Assembly (NCBI RefSeq): GCF_000276665.1
Contig: NW_004955435.1
Location: forward strand, 1,383,593-1,447,592
DNA: 64,000 nucleotides
Origin: Chinchilla lanigera
Taxonomy: Eukaryota > Chordata > Mammalia > Rodentia > Chinchillidae
Reading direction: 5' to 3'
Every line of letters starts with the position of its first letter. Position 1 is the stretch's first letter. The position numbers and the translations under genes were made by a program. The notes beneath the pieces are model-generated. The model made no database searches. It saw nothing but the letters and a program-made list of their open reading frames with translations, and had not been told where the DNA came from. Shown here piece after piece: positions 11,421 to 22,790 of this stretch.

Positions 11421-13095
11421 GTTTCAAGAATCTTTCTAATAATTCTTATTCTTTAATTTGTATTTATTGGTTCATTGCAACCAAAGAATCCTTTAATAAG
11501 AATGAAAATATTTTGTCTGTCTTCATTCTCTCAAGGTTAAATATTCATATAACACGCATAATAGGCATGTTTCAGTAACAAGTGAAAAAAAAGTAAAATA
11601 AAAAGCTCTCAGTTCAAAATGACTTAAAGAATAAAGTGAATATTGACCTGTATGACAGAAAAGTCAGAATGAGTCTTGATTTTGCACCTCAAAAGAGATG
11701 AGAGACTTTCTCATGTTATTTTTACTCTTTTCCTTTCTTGGCTGTCAATCTACCCAAGCTACACAAGGTGCCTTAGCGGCTTCTCAGGAGTTCCAGGGTC
11801 TCCTGTAATTTTGACATGTGTTGGCAGCAACTCCAGATGTCACATTGTCATAGGAAAGCATTCAAAAGTACAAGTGTCTTATGCAGAAGCTGCTCTGCAT
11901 ATCCTGGCAATAAGTGCCTTCAGGTGGCCTGAGTTGGATCGGTGGTTTTATCTTGATCCAGTCGCCATGGCAACAGGGTCACAACATGCTGAATGGCTTC
12001 TTTGCAACAAATGTCCATCCCTAAAGCAGATCATGCTTTTGACTTCAATCTCTCCCAAATTGCATGGGTGAAGAAGTAGGAGTAAATTTTCTCCCAAAAT
12101 GCAGATTCTCAGAAGGAGGTGCAGGGAGGGATAGATGCCAGGAAGGCAGCAAAAATAATACTGTTCAAAGTATTTTCCAACCACTATCCTATAACACGAT
12201 AACAAAATCATTCTGTGCAGACTAAAATTCTTACAAATTACTTGAGATTAGTTTTCACCTTCCAACCAACAAAATGCTAACAATAGAAGATTATTTTTAT
12301 TGTTCCATTCTGTGCCAAAATAAAGCTTAAATTGCAGTGATGAGCATTATCATGCACAGGCAGTGCACTTGAACACGTGGCCTATCCCCATGTTGCATTC
12401 AGACTGTTATGTATGTTAGCAAGGGTCCCTCAGACGGACCCAGGCTGAGCACAACAGAAAGCCGTGTGTTACGTGCCACAACAGCCTGTTTACTTGGAGG
12501 ACTAAACAGCATTTAAAGCTAGTTGTCTTTCTCCTACTATAGCAAATGACCTGGTATTTCAAAGGACTAGAATTTCTAAGACAGACCTTGAAAAGATGGC
12601 AATTCATTATAGCAGTCAATAGAAAAATTAGATAATTTTTGTGTTTTCAAATCTGTAAGATACTTACAGCTACCTGCAAACAATTGCGCTAATGAAATTC
12701 TTTGTCGCCTAAAGGAAAAGGGGAAAGGAATCTATGAATTAGAACTTTATCTTGTTTTTGGCTCTTCAAGTAAACAAACAACTTACACCTTTCTCCTTTG
12801 TGCAGACAAACTATAGGAAATTCTAGATCTGTAAAACCATACATTATATAAAAATAAGTTTATTTTAGATCGTGTTTTAGTCAAGCTTACCATTAAATCA
12901 TATTATAATATATATATTAGCCAAGGTTTCACTGCTGAAATATGATATAGGAAGCATTAATACACATTTTTAAATTTGTGTTAGCATAGAATCCAAGCCA
13001 AGGAGGATTCATAGTAGTACACGCCACTATAAATATTCTATAATACTTTGCTTCAAATAGTTGTACTATGATAATATAAACCTTGTAAGTATAAT
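11421..13095. other. Unassigned sequence up to the L1 insertion site
   Basis: A 131-codon plus-strand open frame (11676-12071) has no domain, no signal peptide and no upstream promoter context, so I do not call it a gene. An RFX-type motif lies inside it (see 11961). Otherwise I recognise nothing. Confidence 0.45.
11961..11974. promoter_or_regulatory. RFX X-box-like palindrome
   Basis: GTCGCCATGGCAAC differs at one base from a perfect palindromic X-box (GTTGCCATGGCAAC), the site bound by RFX factors. There is no nearby CpG island or TATA box, so function is inferred only from the motif. Confidence 0.35.
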
Positions 13096-13109
13096 CTGAG
13101 TCATGTTTT
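13096..13109. repeat. Target-site duplication, left copy
   Basis: ctgagtcatgtttt, identical to 19326-19339. It marks the 3' (poly-A) side of the minus-strand L1. Confidence 0.95.
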
Positions 13110-13716
13110 TTTATTTTTTTATTTTAAAGAGAGTAGTCAATGAGAAACAAACAAAACAATAGAACAGTAGCAGCATACCAGTATCACAAACATAAACAAA
13201 TCAAAGCAAGAATATTCAAAGTGATACAGGGTCTCAAGACAAAATAATACAAATCAACAGTGGTTGCTACATTGCATATCGCTATCCTCAACTACATTGC
13301 ACAGATTATCAGATGTAAGAATGAAAGATTGCTCAAACCATTAAAGAGAATAAGAAAATAATTCTTGAACAAAACATTAGAGATAACACAGAGTTTCACT
13401 AGACAAGATGGTAGGAGTTCATTGTAATTCCATAGCATATTGTTACCTTCAAATCAGTTGCTCAGACCACCAGACACAAAGCATGCAAAGTCTATCAGAA
13501 CATAAAAACTTGTTAGCATTAACTGTTCATTTCAATACACCATCAGACAACAGCAATACAGTCATCACAGCTATTCATATATAGGCATATATTCTTTTTT
13601 TGCCTTCTTTCTTTTTTCTTCTTTCCCTCATCCCAGTCATTCCTTCCTTTGAGCAGTTCCTTTCCCTTTCTTATCATCTATTATATGTTTTGAGTTTTAC
13701 CTAGTCTTTCAGGGTC
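13110..13716 (-). other. L1 3' UTR with a tandemly duplicated module
   Basis: A purine-rich tract on the minus strand (opposite about 13595-13645) is typical of L1 3' UTRs. Downstream of it a module is present twice with a 161-bp offset: 'gcatattgttaccttcaaat' at 13435 and the diverged 'gcatatcgctatcctcaact' at 13274. The terminal tail is A-rich on the sense strand. Confidence 0.8.
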
Positions 13717-16700
13717 CTACCCCAAGGAGACAATATGATGTTTGCACATGTGGGTCTGATTTATTTCACTTATGAGTATGGTCTCTAGTTGCATCCATTT
13801 ACCTAGAAAAGCCTCGAGTTTATCTTTTTTAGTAGCTGAGTAATACTCCATTGTATAAAAATACCACAACTTTTTTATCCATTCCTCAGTGGATGGGCAT
13901 CTGTGTTGCTTCCAAGATTTAGCTATAACAGATTGTGCTGCTATAAACATGGGTGCACATATATCGCTGTGGTATGATGTCTTTAATTCTTCTGGGAAAA
14001 TACCCAGAAGGAGAATAGCTGGGTTAAATGGGACTTCCAATACTAGTTTTGTGAGCAATCTCCAAACTGATTTTCACAGTGGTTTCACCAGTCTACACTC
14101 CCACCAGCAGTGGAGTAGCGTTCCTTTCTCCCCATAGCCTCTTCAGCATTTGTTATTGGTCGATTTCTTGATGATAGCCATTCTTTCTGGGGTGAGATGG
14201 AATCTCAGTGCTGCTTTAATTTGCATTTCTCAAATGACAAATGACGTTGAAGAGTCTTTCATGTATTTAATTGCAATTAGTATCTCTTCATTAGAGAAGT
14301 GTGTATTCATCTCAAATGCCCATTTCTGGATTGGGTCTTTGAATTTGGGGTGCCTGATTTTTTTTAATTCTTTATAGGTCCTGGATAGAAGTCCTTTGTC
14401 TGAAGGGTAGTTGGCTAAAATTTTTTCCCACTTCATGGGTTTTCTTTTTACTTTATTGGTGATTTCTTTAGATGTGCAGTAACTTTTCAAAAAGATCCGA
14501 TCCCAGGTGTTGATTCTTTGAAGTATTTCCCATGTGTTTGGTTTTGTTCATGAACTCTCTGCCTACCCCAATGTGGTCAAGATTTTTACCTACTTTCTCT
14601 TCCAATAAATTTAGTGTTCCTGTTTTAATATTTAGATCTTTGATCCATTTTGACTTTAGTGCATGGTGATAGACATTGGTCTAGTTTTAGTCTCTGGCAT
14701 TTGGAAAGCCAGTTTTTCCAGCACCATTTATTAAAGAGGCTCTCTTCCTTCCACTGAACATGTTTGGCCCCTTTGTCAAAGACAAGGTGACTGAGTATGT
14801 TTGTAGTTGTATCTATATCTGTTCCATTGATCTTCAGGTCTGTTTTTGTGCCAGTACCATGCTGATTTTATCATCGTAGCTTTGTAATATAATTTTCAGT
14901 CAGGAATTGTGTTTCATCCTGCCTTTCTTTTGTTTTCCCAAGATTGCTTTTGCTATTCTAGGCTTCTTCTGGTTCCAGACAACCCTTAGGAATTATTTCT
15001 CCAGATCTGTGAGGTATACTAATGGTATTTTATTTGGGATTGCATTGAATCTGTACAACAATTTTGGGAGTATGTCCATTTTCACAATGTTGGTTCTTCC
15101 TATCCATGAGCAAGGAATTCTTTCCATTTTCTGATATCCTCTTTGATCTCTTTTTTCAGAGTACTATGATTTTCACTGTGTAGGTCTTTTATTTCTTTTG
15201 TTTGATTGATTTCTATGTATTTCATCTTTTTACATGCTATTATGAAAAGTGTAGTTTCCCTAATTTCTCTCCCTGTCTGTTTGTTACTTGTGTACAGGAA
15301 TGCTATTGATTTTTGACTGTTAACTTTGTATCCAGATACACTACTGAATTTGGTGCTTAAATCCATAAGCCTTTTAGTGGAGTTTTTGGGGTCTTCTATG
15401 TAGAGTATCATGTCATCTGTGAATAATGATAATTTCACTTCTTCCTTTCCTATCCTTATTCTTTTATTTCTCTATTGTCTAATTGCTCTAGCTAATATTT
15501 CCAGAGCTATATTGAGTAGGAGTGGCTACAGTGAACACCCTTGTCTTGTCCCTGATTTTAAAGTGAAAGCTTTCAATTTTTCACTATTTAGTAAGATGTT
15601 AACCATTGGTTTATCATAGATGGCTTTAAACAGCTTGAGGTAAAGTCCATCTGTTCCTATTTTCTGTAGGGTTTTTATCATGAGTGAGTGTTGGACTTTA
15701 TTGAAGGCATTTTCTGCATCAGTGGAGATGATCATGTGATTTTTGTCCTTGGCTCTATTGACATGGTGTATTACATTAATTGATTTGCGTATATTGAACC
15801 ATCCCCGCATTCCTGGTATGCATCCCACTTGGTCGTGTTATATAATCTTCTTGACGATTTGTTGTATTCTGTTTGCTAGTACTTCACTGAGAATTTTTGC
15901 ATCTATATTCATTAGGGAGATTGGCCTGTACTTCTCTTTCTTGGTTGGGTCTTTCTCTGATTTTGGTATCAGAATAATACTTGCCTCCAGGAATGAGCTG
16001 GGGAGAATTCCTTCCTTTTCAATTTCAGTTTGAGAAGAATTGGCATTAAATCTTCCCTAAATTGCTTGTAGAATTCAGCTGTGAATCCATCAGGACCCAG
16101 GTTTTTCTTCATTGGCACATTTTTAATTACATTCTCAATTTCATAGGCTGATATTGAGTTATTAAGGATTTTTATACCTTCTTCATTCAGCTTTGGTAAT
16201 TCATATGTATCTAGAAATCTGTCCATTTCCTCTGTGTTTTCCATCCTATGAGAGTAAAAATTTTCAAAGTAGATATTGATGTTCTGAATTTCTTCAGGAT
16301 CTGTCGTGATTTCACCCCTTTCATTCCTTATTGCATGTATTTCAGTTTTTTCTTTCCTTTTTTTGATAAGGTTGGCTAGGGGTTTATCTATTTTATTCTT
16401 TCAAAGAACCAACTCTTTGGTTCATTACTTCTTCGTATTCTTTTTAGTCTCTATTGCATTAATTTCTGCTCTGAGATTTATAATTTCCTGCCTTCTTTGG
16501 GCTGTGGGTTTGACTTGCTCTTCTCTTTCTAGAAAGTTGAGGTGCAGCATAAGATTGTTTATTTGTGCTTTTTCTGTTTTCCTGAGGTGTGAGTTCACCA
16601 CCATAAAGTTCCCTCTGAGAACTGCTTTCGTTGTATCCCATAGGTTCCTGTAAGTTGTATGTACATTTTCGTTTGATTGTAGTGTTTAATCTCTACTTTG

Positions 16701-17497
16701 ATTTCATATGTGACCCATTGGTTGTTCAGCAGGATGTAACTTAATTTCAAACTGTTTATGGAGTTTCTGTGTTTTCTTTTGTCATTAATTTCCAATTTCA
16801 TTGCACTATGATCTGATAGTATACATGGGATAATTTCAATTCCTTTGCATTTACTTAAACATGTTCTATGTGCTAGTATATGGTCTATTTTAGAGACCAT
16901 CCCATGTGCAGTTGAGAAGAATGTGTATTCTGATGCTGTTGGATGGAATACTCTTTAAAGGTCTACTAAGTCAATATGTTCACACGTTTGGTTAAGTTCT
17001 GTTATGTCTTTCCCAATTTTTTGTCTAGTTGATCTATCTCTTTGTGACAATGGTGTGTTAAAGTCCCCTGTTATGATTGTGTTGCTACTTATTTCATTTT
17101 TCATGTCTGTTAGAATTTGCCTTAGACAGGCAGGTGCTCCTATATTTGGTGCATAGATATTTACAATTGTTATCTCTTCCTCTTGAAGCTTCCCCTTCAC
17201 ATGTATGTAGTGACCTTCTTTATCTCTTTTGATTGTTCTTGGTTTGACGCTCACATTGTCTGCAACCAGAATACCTCCACCTGCTTTTTTCTGGGTTCCT
17301 GTCACATGGAGTATTGTTTTCCATCCTTTAATTTTCAGTCTGTGAATTTCCTTTTGAGCTAAATGTGTTTCTTGTATACAGCATATAGTTGGGTTTTGTT
17401 TCCTTCTCCACTCTGCTAGTCTGCTTCTTTTGGTTGGTGCAATGAGACCATTTCCATCGATGATTATAACTGATATGTACTGGTTTATCTTTGTCAT
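13717..17497 (-). pseudogene. L1 ORF2 (endonuclease-reverse transcriptase), disabled
   Basis: The product would nick target DNA and copy L1 RNA by target-primed reverse transcription. The frame spans about 1260 codons, near the usual L1 length. The start at 17497 is the ATG that overlaps the ORF1 stop (ATGA). The N-terminal endonuclease shows QETHL, NIYAPN and GDFNTPL (17497-16958); after a stop at 16955-16957 the same frame gives SDHSA. The reverse transcriptase shows LGPDGFTAEFY (about 16130), the first catalytic region as ISTDAENAF (about 15730) and the second as LFTDDM (about 15420), where most L1s have FADD. A stop at 15526-15528 and frameshifts near 16650 and 16020 break it. The C-terminal tail ends with WIKKLWYFYTMEYYSATKKD and a stop at 13717. 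Confidence 0.95.
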
Positions 17498-18618
17498 GGT
17501 ATTTTCCTGCTGCTGGATCCTCCTTTTTCTCTCTGTTTAATTGCTTGCTCTGCTTCGTGGTTCCTTTGTGTTGTTGTTCTTGAAGTTGAGTCTGTTTTAT
17601 CTCTTTCTAGAATATCTTTTAGTACTCTTTGCAGGATTGGTTTGGTGCTCATCAATTTCTTCAGTTGTTCTTTCTCATGAAAATATTTTATTTCTCCATT
17701 AAATTTGAAGGATAGTTTTGCAGGGTACATCAATCTGGGTTGGAAGTTGTTTTCTTTCAGTATCTGAAATACTTCACTCCAAGCTCTTCTTGCCTTGATG
17801 GTTTATGTTGAGAAGTCTGCCATGATTCTGATAGGTTCTCCTTTAGAGGTGATCTGTTTCTTTTTTCTAACAGCTTTTAATATTCTGAGCTTTTGTTGAG
17901 TTTCTGGGATCTTGATCACTATATGTCTGGGTGTAGATTTATTTTGGTTATGATTAACTGGAGTTCTATATGCTTCACTTATCTAGATGTCTGATTCTTT
18001 TTCCATGCCTGGGAAATTTTCTGCTATCATTTCTGCAAATAGGCTTTTTATGTCATTTGTGTTGACACCTGCTGTTTCATTAATACCTGTTACCCTGACA
18101 TTGTTTTTCTTTGCCTCATCTTGCAGTTGTTGAATTATTATTTCCTGGTTCCTTGTAGTTTTTAAGAGATCCCTCCTTTCACGTTCATTAGTAGCAGTGT
18201 TGTCTTCAAGGTCTGAAAGTCTATATTCAGCTTCGTTCAGGTGGTTTTGCAAGCTTTCAGTGGAATTTTTAATTTCCTGGATGTCTATTTGCATCTGTTT
18301 CATACCTTCTAGTTCTTTTCTATATTAGTCCCTGAAGGTTTCCATGAGTTGTCTATGCTCTTCTATTTTCTTGTCTATGTCATCTTTGGATATGTTGAAC
18401 ATTTCTTTCATTATTGTTTCCATTTCTTTTCTCACCTGAGCCATTATTTCTGATCTGACATCTTCTATGGCCTGCTGGAGTTGTTTCTTTACTTCAGTTG
18501 CTATCATTTCAGAAATTTCAGGTGTATGACTTCCAGGCTTTTCTGTATTGATGTCTTCTGGACTTGTTTTGGGTGGTGTGGAGGTCTGGGATTGCATTTT
18601 GCTCCTTTGTTTTGTCAT
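17494..18618 (-). pseudogene. L1 ORF1 (RNA-binding coiled-coil protein), three in-frame stops
   Basis: ORF1p coats L1 RNA as a trimer. The frame from the ATG at 18618 to the TGA at 17494-17496 is 374 codons, a normal L1 length. It starts MTKQRSKMQSQTS. A charged helical, coiled-coil-like stretch follows (roughly residues 30-150, rich in E, K, Q, L), then the RNA-binding centre with NNVRVTGINE, and the C-terminal domain with RRAWSEVFQILKENNFQPRL. The frame never shifts, but TAA at 18325-18327, TAG at 17983-17985 and TAA at 17803-17805 interrupt it. The reading frame stays open for a further 90 codons upstream of the ATG (to 18888), which I regard as chance in the GC-rich 5' UTR. Confidence 0.95.
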
Positions 18619-19325
18619 TTTTGAAGAACCAGAGGCTCCCTGTAGTGCATTCTCACTGTTCTGATTGTGTGTGAGTGGGAGGGCGAGATTCTGCAGATCC
18701 CCAGTGCTCAGTGTAGCTCCTGTGCTGGTGAGTGGTGGCAAGGTGGAGTCCCAGATGCTCCAGAACTTTCTTGCATTCAGTTGGCTTCCAGGAGTATATG
18801 GGAAGGGCAGGGAAGGCGTGCCAGCATTCTTGAGACTGTCTGGGGTTGTCCCAGCTTCCAAAAGAGTGGGGGGTGCAGGCGTGTTCACCGAGGCTTCAGA
18901 TATTGCCCAGGACAGAGCCTACTTCCCACACTGGAAGGGGAGGGTGAGGGTGGACTCCCCGAGGCTGCTGACTCTGTCCAGGTTTCAGGTGAGTTCCCGG
19001 GAAGGTGCGAGTTGTTCTGGCAGTTGTTCTGGCTGTTGTTCTCTCCAAAGCCCCAGAAGTTGTCCAGGGATCCACGTGCCTCACACCCTAGTGGGAAGAC
19101 ACCAGAGTGGCTCGCCAGGGTTCCTAAATATGTCTGACATTCGGCCCAGCCCTGGCAGACACACTATGGGTGTGGCGGGTAGCCACCGTGGCCCCAGAGG
19201 GTGCCCGAGGTTTTGCCTGCCTTGCACGCTTGTCATGGAGGCAAAGCTGTGACTCACTGAGCTTCCTGAAGCTGTCTGGGATTCAGCCCAACTCTAGCAG
19301 ACACACTGTGGGTGTGGCAGGTAGC
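18619..19325 (-). promoter_or_regulatory. L1 5' UTR with monomer-like tandem repeats
   Basis: GC-rich and CpG-containing, unlike its AT-rich neighbours. A unit starting 'ttcctaaatatgtctgacat' (19121) repeats as 'ttcctgaagctgtctgggat' (19263), a period of 142 bp; both contain a nearly identical block ending 'gggtgtggcnggtagcc'. More diverged units can be traced towards 18830 ('gagactgtctggggttgtcc'). Arrays of such monomers act as promoters in mouse and rat L1. The outermost unit is partial, as expected of an array whose 5' end is set by truncation. Confidence 0.7.
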
Positions 19326-19339
19326 CTGAGTCATGTTTT
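19326..19339. repeat. Target-site duplication, right copy
   Basis: ctgagtcatgtttt, identical to 13096-13109, immediately upstream of the L1 5' end. Confidence 0.95.
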
Positions 19340-19674
19340 ATATGATTTACTCAATATATTTTATTTTTGAACATAGACTCTTCATAGATATAAATTTTAT
19401 TATTCTTTGAAAATTTGAACCTAAGTACCACAACCCATTTTCCCCATTCAAAGTATATTTCTGGCTAATTTTACCTGTGTTTTAGAGGAAACTATAATTC
19501 TTGAAGTTTGAAGAATTCCCTTAAACTCTGCTTTAAAATGACTGGGCTTGAACTCTGAAATGCTATCAATTCTTTTGACCAAAAGTATTCCATTCAAGGG
19601 AAGAATAAAGGTGATCTGCCAATACTTGATAAAGTACATAATGCAGAAATAACCAGTTCAAGAATAACCATAAC

Positions 19675-19760
19675 GGGCTGAAAATATCGCTCAGTGGTAC
19701 AAGTGCCTGCCTAGCAAGCACTAGGTCCTGAGTTTGGTTCCCAGTGCTAAAAAGAAAAAA
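19675..19760 (+). mobile_element. ID SINE (tRNA-Ala derived), older type
   Basis: It reads gggctgaaaatatcgctcag, then 'gcctgcctagcaagcac', then a B-box-like 'gagtttggttccc' and an A-rich tail. It is flanked by a 14-bp duplication with two mismatches (agaataaccataac at 19661 and agaataacaataat at 19761). Confidence 0.9.
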
Positions 19761-19773
19761 AGAATAACAATAA

Positions 19774-20289
19774 TAATATAAAACTATTACATTAGTAGAA
19801 GTTATTAATTATCCCAATATTTGAGTCCATAATATGAAGTAAATAGATATTGACTAAAATACACAAATTTCTGTATACTGAGGTTATAAAGAGAATCTCC
19901 TATAACTCCTCCAAAATATTTTATGCCATTGTTATCTCATTTAGATCTTTAATTTATAAGGAATTAAGTATGGTGCTTTTGTTACTCATGGACAGGGGTC
20001 ACAATTTCGTCTTGTACACTGCCAAGCAATGGCTGAACAAAAGCATCTTGTCAAGTTCCAAGGAAGAGAAAAAAGTGTCAGAATTTTGACTGAACTTTTG
20101 TTTTATTTCACTGGTTGACATATTCAGTTTTGAATGCAGTTGGAGGTAAAGTTTTAACCTTCGTATATTTCCTTCCATCATTATAGAATTAGTCAAGTGC
20201 TTAATTTCTTCTTGAATCATTATCACTTAATTACATTTCTCTAGAACATTGAATTTTGTAATAAGTTTTCAATTCTAATGTGTCAAAAT
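19774..20289. other. Unassigned AT-rich sequence
   Basis: I see no gene or named repeat here. Confidence 0.45.
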
Positions 20290-20645
20290 TGTTCATAATA
20301 TCTTTTTAAAGAGAATTCTGGGGTTTCTTTTTTGTTGCTGGGGTTATGACATTATTCTTCTTTAACAGATTCTTTTTCTTCTTTAGTTTTGCCAGGGAAT
20401 GTCTATTTTATTAGATTCTTCAAAACATGAATATCTGGCTTTATGCATCCTACTTAATCTTTTTCTTCCTATTTAATTAATTTCTCCTATATTGCTACTT
20501 CTTTCTTCCTACTTATTTTGAGCTTAGTCTATTCTTTATCTAAGTCTTAAATTCAATATATTATCAATTTTCAAATTTTATTTACAGTAAGATAATCAGA
20601 GTATTAAAAATATTTTAAGTAACATTTACCTATATCCTCTACATT

Positions 20646-20791
20646 CTTTTGAGACAGGGTCTGACCATGCAGTTTAGCTGGCCTTGAACTCAGTTTGTAG
20701 CCCAGGTTGGCCTCAAACTTGCAACAATCCTCTTGTCTCAGCCTCCCAAGTGCTGGGATTAGAGGTGTGCACCACTATGCCTGGCTAGTTT
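20646..20791 (-). mobile_element. B1-type SINE
   Basis: It runs from 'gagacagggtctgaccatgc' to 'gtgcaccactatgcctggct', nearly full length. A 9-bp duplication, ctctacatt, flanks it at 20637-20645 and 20792-20800. Confidence 0.95.
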
Positions 20792-21282
20792 CTCTACATT
20801 TTTTAATGTAATGTTTTTGTTAATATTCTGTTCTAAGTATTTTCTGATGTCTACTGTGATCTTCTCTCAGAACCAATAATCATTTGAAAGTATCTTTTTA
20901 ATAAAACTTCCAAATTGATTTTTAGAGTGCTTTGAATAATTTCCAAATTAAATACTATTTTTAAATAAAAAGTATGTTTAACGTTGTTTTAAATTTTATT
21001 ACTCATGGACCTATTCTGTGGCCTAGAATGTGGCCAATTTTTATAAATATTCTATGTATATTTATTATTATACATTTTCTATGTTTATTTGCAAAGAACA
21101 GACATTTTCTAATTGGATTAGAGTGGTATACGAGCCCATTAGATCAGACCTGGGATCTGTGTTGGTGAAATCTTCCATATCTTCACTAGTGTTTAAAGTG
21201 TACTGTTATGAATGCTGATTTATCTATTCTCCATACAATTCTGTCAATTTCTTGCATGTATTAAAGATATGCAGACTGTGCT

Positions 21283-21714
21283 TGCTATGGTTGGTATCTA
21301 GATCTCCTCCCAAAGCCTCATGCGAGCATAGGTTGGGCTTCCTGGAGTTGGCCGGACGTAGGGTTTGTGCTGCTGAGGTCAGAGGCACGATTCTGGAATT
21401 GACTCAGCATGCATGCCAACATCAAGGGTATGAGTGCTACCCACATGAAGGGCAGGTAGCTTGGGGAAGGTATAATGGACAGAGAGAGTGTGGTCCTGGC
21501 TGGCCCCTTGCTTGTCACCTGTAGCTCACTCGCTTGCTGTCTTCTGCCTGCACTGCTCTGCCCCTTTTTCCTCCATGAGGTTTCTGTCCCACGCCACCTT
21601 GCCTTGGAGCCAGCTGACTACAGACTGAAACCTCCACAGACTGTGAGCCGATAATCCTTCCCTTTAACTTCCAGTGTCAGGTATTTTTGTCTCAGCAATG
21701 AAGAAAGTAAGACA
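21283..21714 (+). mobile_element. Solo ERVL-MaLR-type LTR
   Basis: It starts TGCTATGGTTGG and ends GAAAGTAAGACA. A perfect 5-bp target duplication, gtgct, lies at 21278-21282 and 21715-21719. The interior has 'ctgactacagactgaaacct' and an R/U5-like end with 'gtcaggtatttttgtctcag'. Its intact ends make it the cleanest MaLR LTR in the window and fix the element length at 432 bp. Confidence 0.9.
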
Positions 21715-21769
21715 GTGCTTCTAAATTTTTATAAACTTAGATTTTTTTCTGTCATCCCACAAGAAGCGT

Positions 21770-21880
21770 ACCTTTTCCTCTCACTTCACAATGTCTATCG
21801 TACCTCCTAGTTCTTAGTCACTCTTTTAGGTTTTACACTAGTGAGACAATGCGGTGCTTGCACATGTATTGTTCTTTTGC
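21770..21880 (-). mobile_element. L1 3' UTR fragment
   Basis: 'caatgtctatcgtacctcct' followed by 'ttttacactagtgagacaat' matches the reversed L1 3' UTR at 26680-26740. Only about 110 bp are retained. Confidence 0.75.
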
Positions 21881-22654
21881 TATTTTGTAAATGGCTGTCT
21901 GTTTGTTAATGTTTTCCTTCTTTTATTTTTCAAATAAAAAAAAGAAATGTACCTTTTGTCACTAATTATCAACATACTATACACTCCAAAAAATTTTACT
22001 TTGATGACAACTGACCTAATAGATAGATGTATATGTATATCACTATATGAGATTATTTTATTGGTATTTGTCTAATGTACTTATTCTTTAACATTTCACT
22101 TTCATATGTCTAATGCATAATGTATATTTTGAAAACAGCATACCTCTTGATTTTATTTTTCAAGCTGAGAATACTCATATTTTGACTTGCATGTTTGCTC
22201 CACTGACATTCATTATGATTACTAGCATATTTTCAGTTAGCTGTACCATTTTGCGCTTTATATTTATCCTGCTTTTTCTCTGATTCCTTTTGTTTCTGCT
22301 TTTGTTTTTTCCCAAATTATGTGTCTCTAAATTCATCAGGAAATCTACAGTTCATCTTGTCTTCACCAGAGGCTAGGAAGTTATATGGGTACTTAGATGG
22401 GGTGAAGTTAGCTTTTGTAACAAGTTCCCATGTTTTAGTGACTAATCTAATGTAAGCGTGTTCATCAATATTGTAATTTAATTTTCATAAGCCCATGAAT
22501 TTCTATCATCTTTGAAAGGGCCAAGATTTTATTGCTATTTGGGTATGAGGAATTGAGGGAGAGAGCTGCTTCTACCCCTATTCTATGCTGTCAGTACTTA
22601 TTTATACTTATCAACATCTTATCACTTCTTGTTTATCTATACTGAGGTCCTCAT

Positions 22655-22790
22655 GGCACAAAATTCTGTGGAGGACCACATAACAAATATTTTAGGTTTT
22701 ATGGGCAACATGGTCTATGTCGCAACCACTCTACTCTGCCTTCACAGCAAAAAGGAAGCCACAGGCTCTGCATAAAAGAATGAATGTAGC
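22655..22790. mobile_element. MER5A-like hAT-Charlie remnant
   Basis: 'caaatattttaggttttatg', then 'gcaacatggtctatgtcgca', then 'ccactctactctgccttcac' follow the MER5A consensus in order. Confidence 0.75.

Larger units (their letters stand above)
13110..19325 (-). mobile_element. Complete L1 retrotransposon, inactive
   Basis: A 6.2-kb L1 in minus orientation. From right to left it has a GC-rich 5' UTR with monomer-like repeats (19325-18619), ORF1 (18618-17494), ORF2 (17497-13717), and a 3' UTR ending in a T-rich tract at 13110 that is the reversed A-rich tail. The perfect 14-bp target duplication on both sides proves a single, full-length insertion. ORF1 keeps its frame but has three in-frame stops. 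ORF2 has stops and frameshifts, so the copy cannot move by itself. The shorter copies at 1, 21770, 26309, 32664 and 58610 share its 3' end and are probably relatives. Confidence 0.97.
20290..22350 (-). mobile_element. Old L1M/HAL1-like LINE, ORF2 antisense, with nested insertions
   Basis: The plus strand shows reversed ORF2 pattern in diverged form: a 'cttcctatttaattaatttc' stretch near 20470, 'ttttgagcttagtctattct' near 20516, 'ggcctagaatgtggccaatt' near 21020, and T-rich sequence to about 22340. It is broken by a B1 SINE, a MaLR LTR and a short L1 piece. The probable continuation with ORF1 lies at 25050-25900. Confidence 0.65.

Noticed and set aside
11676..12071. 131-codon plus-strand frame
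   Set aside because: No domain, no splice or promoter context; composition looks non-coding.
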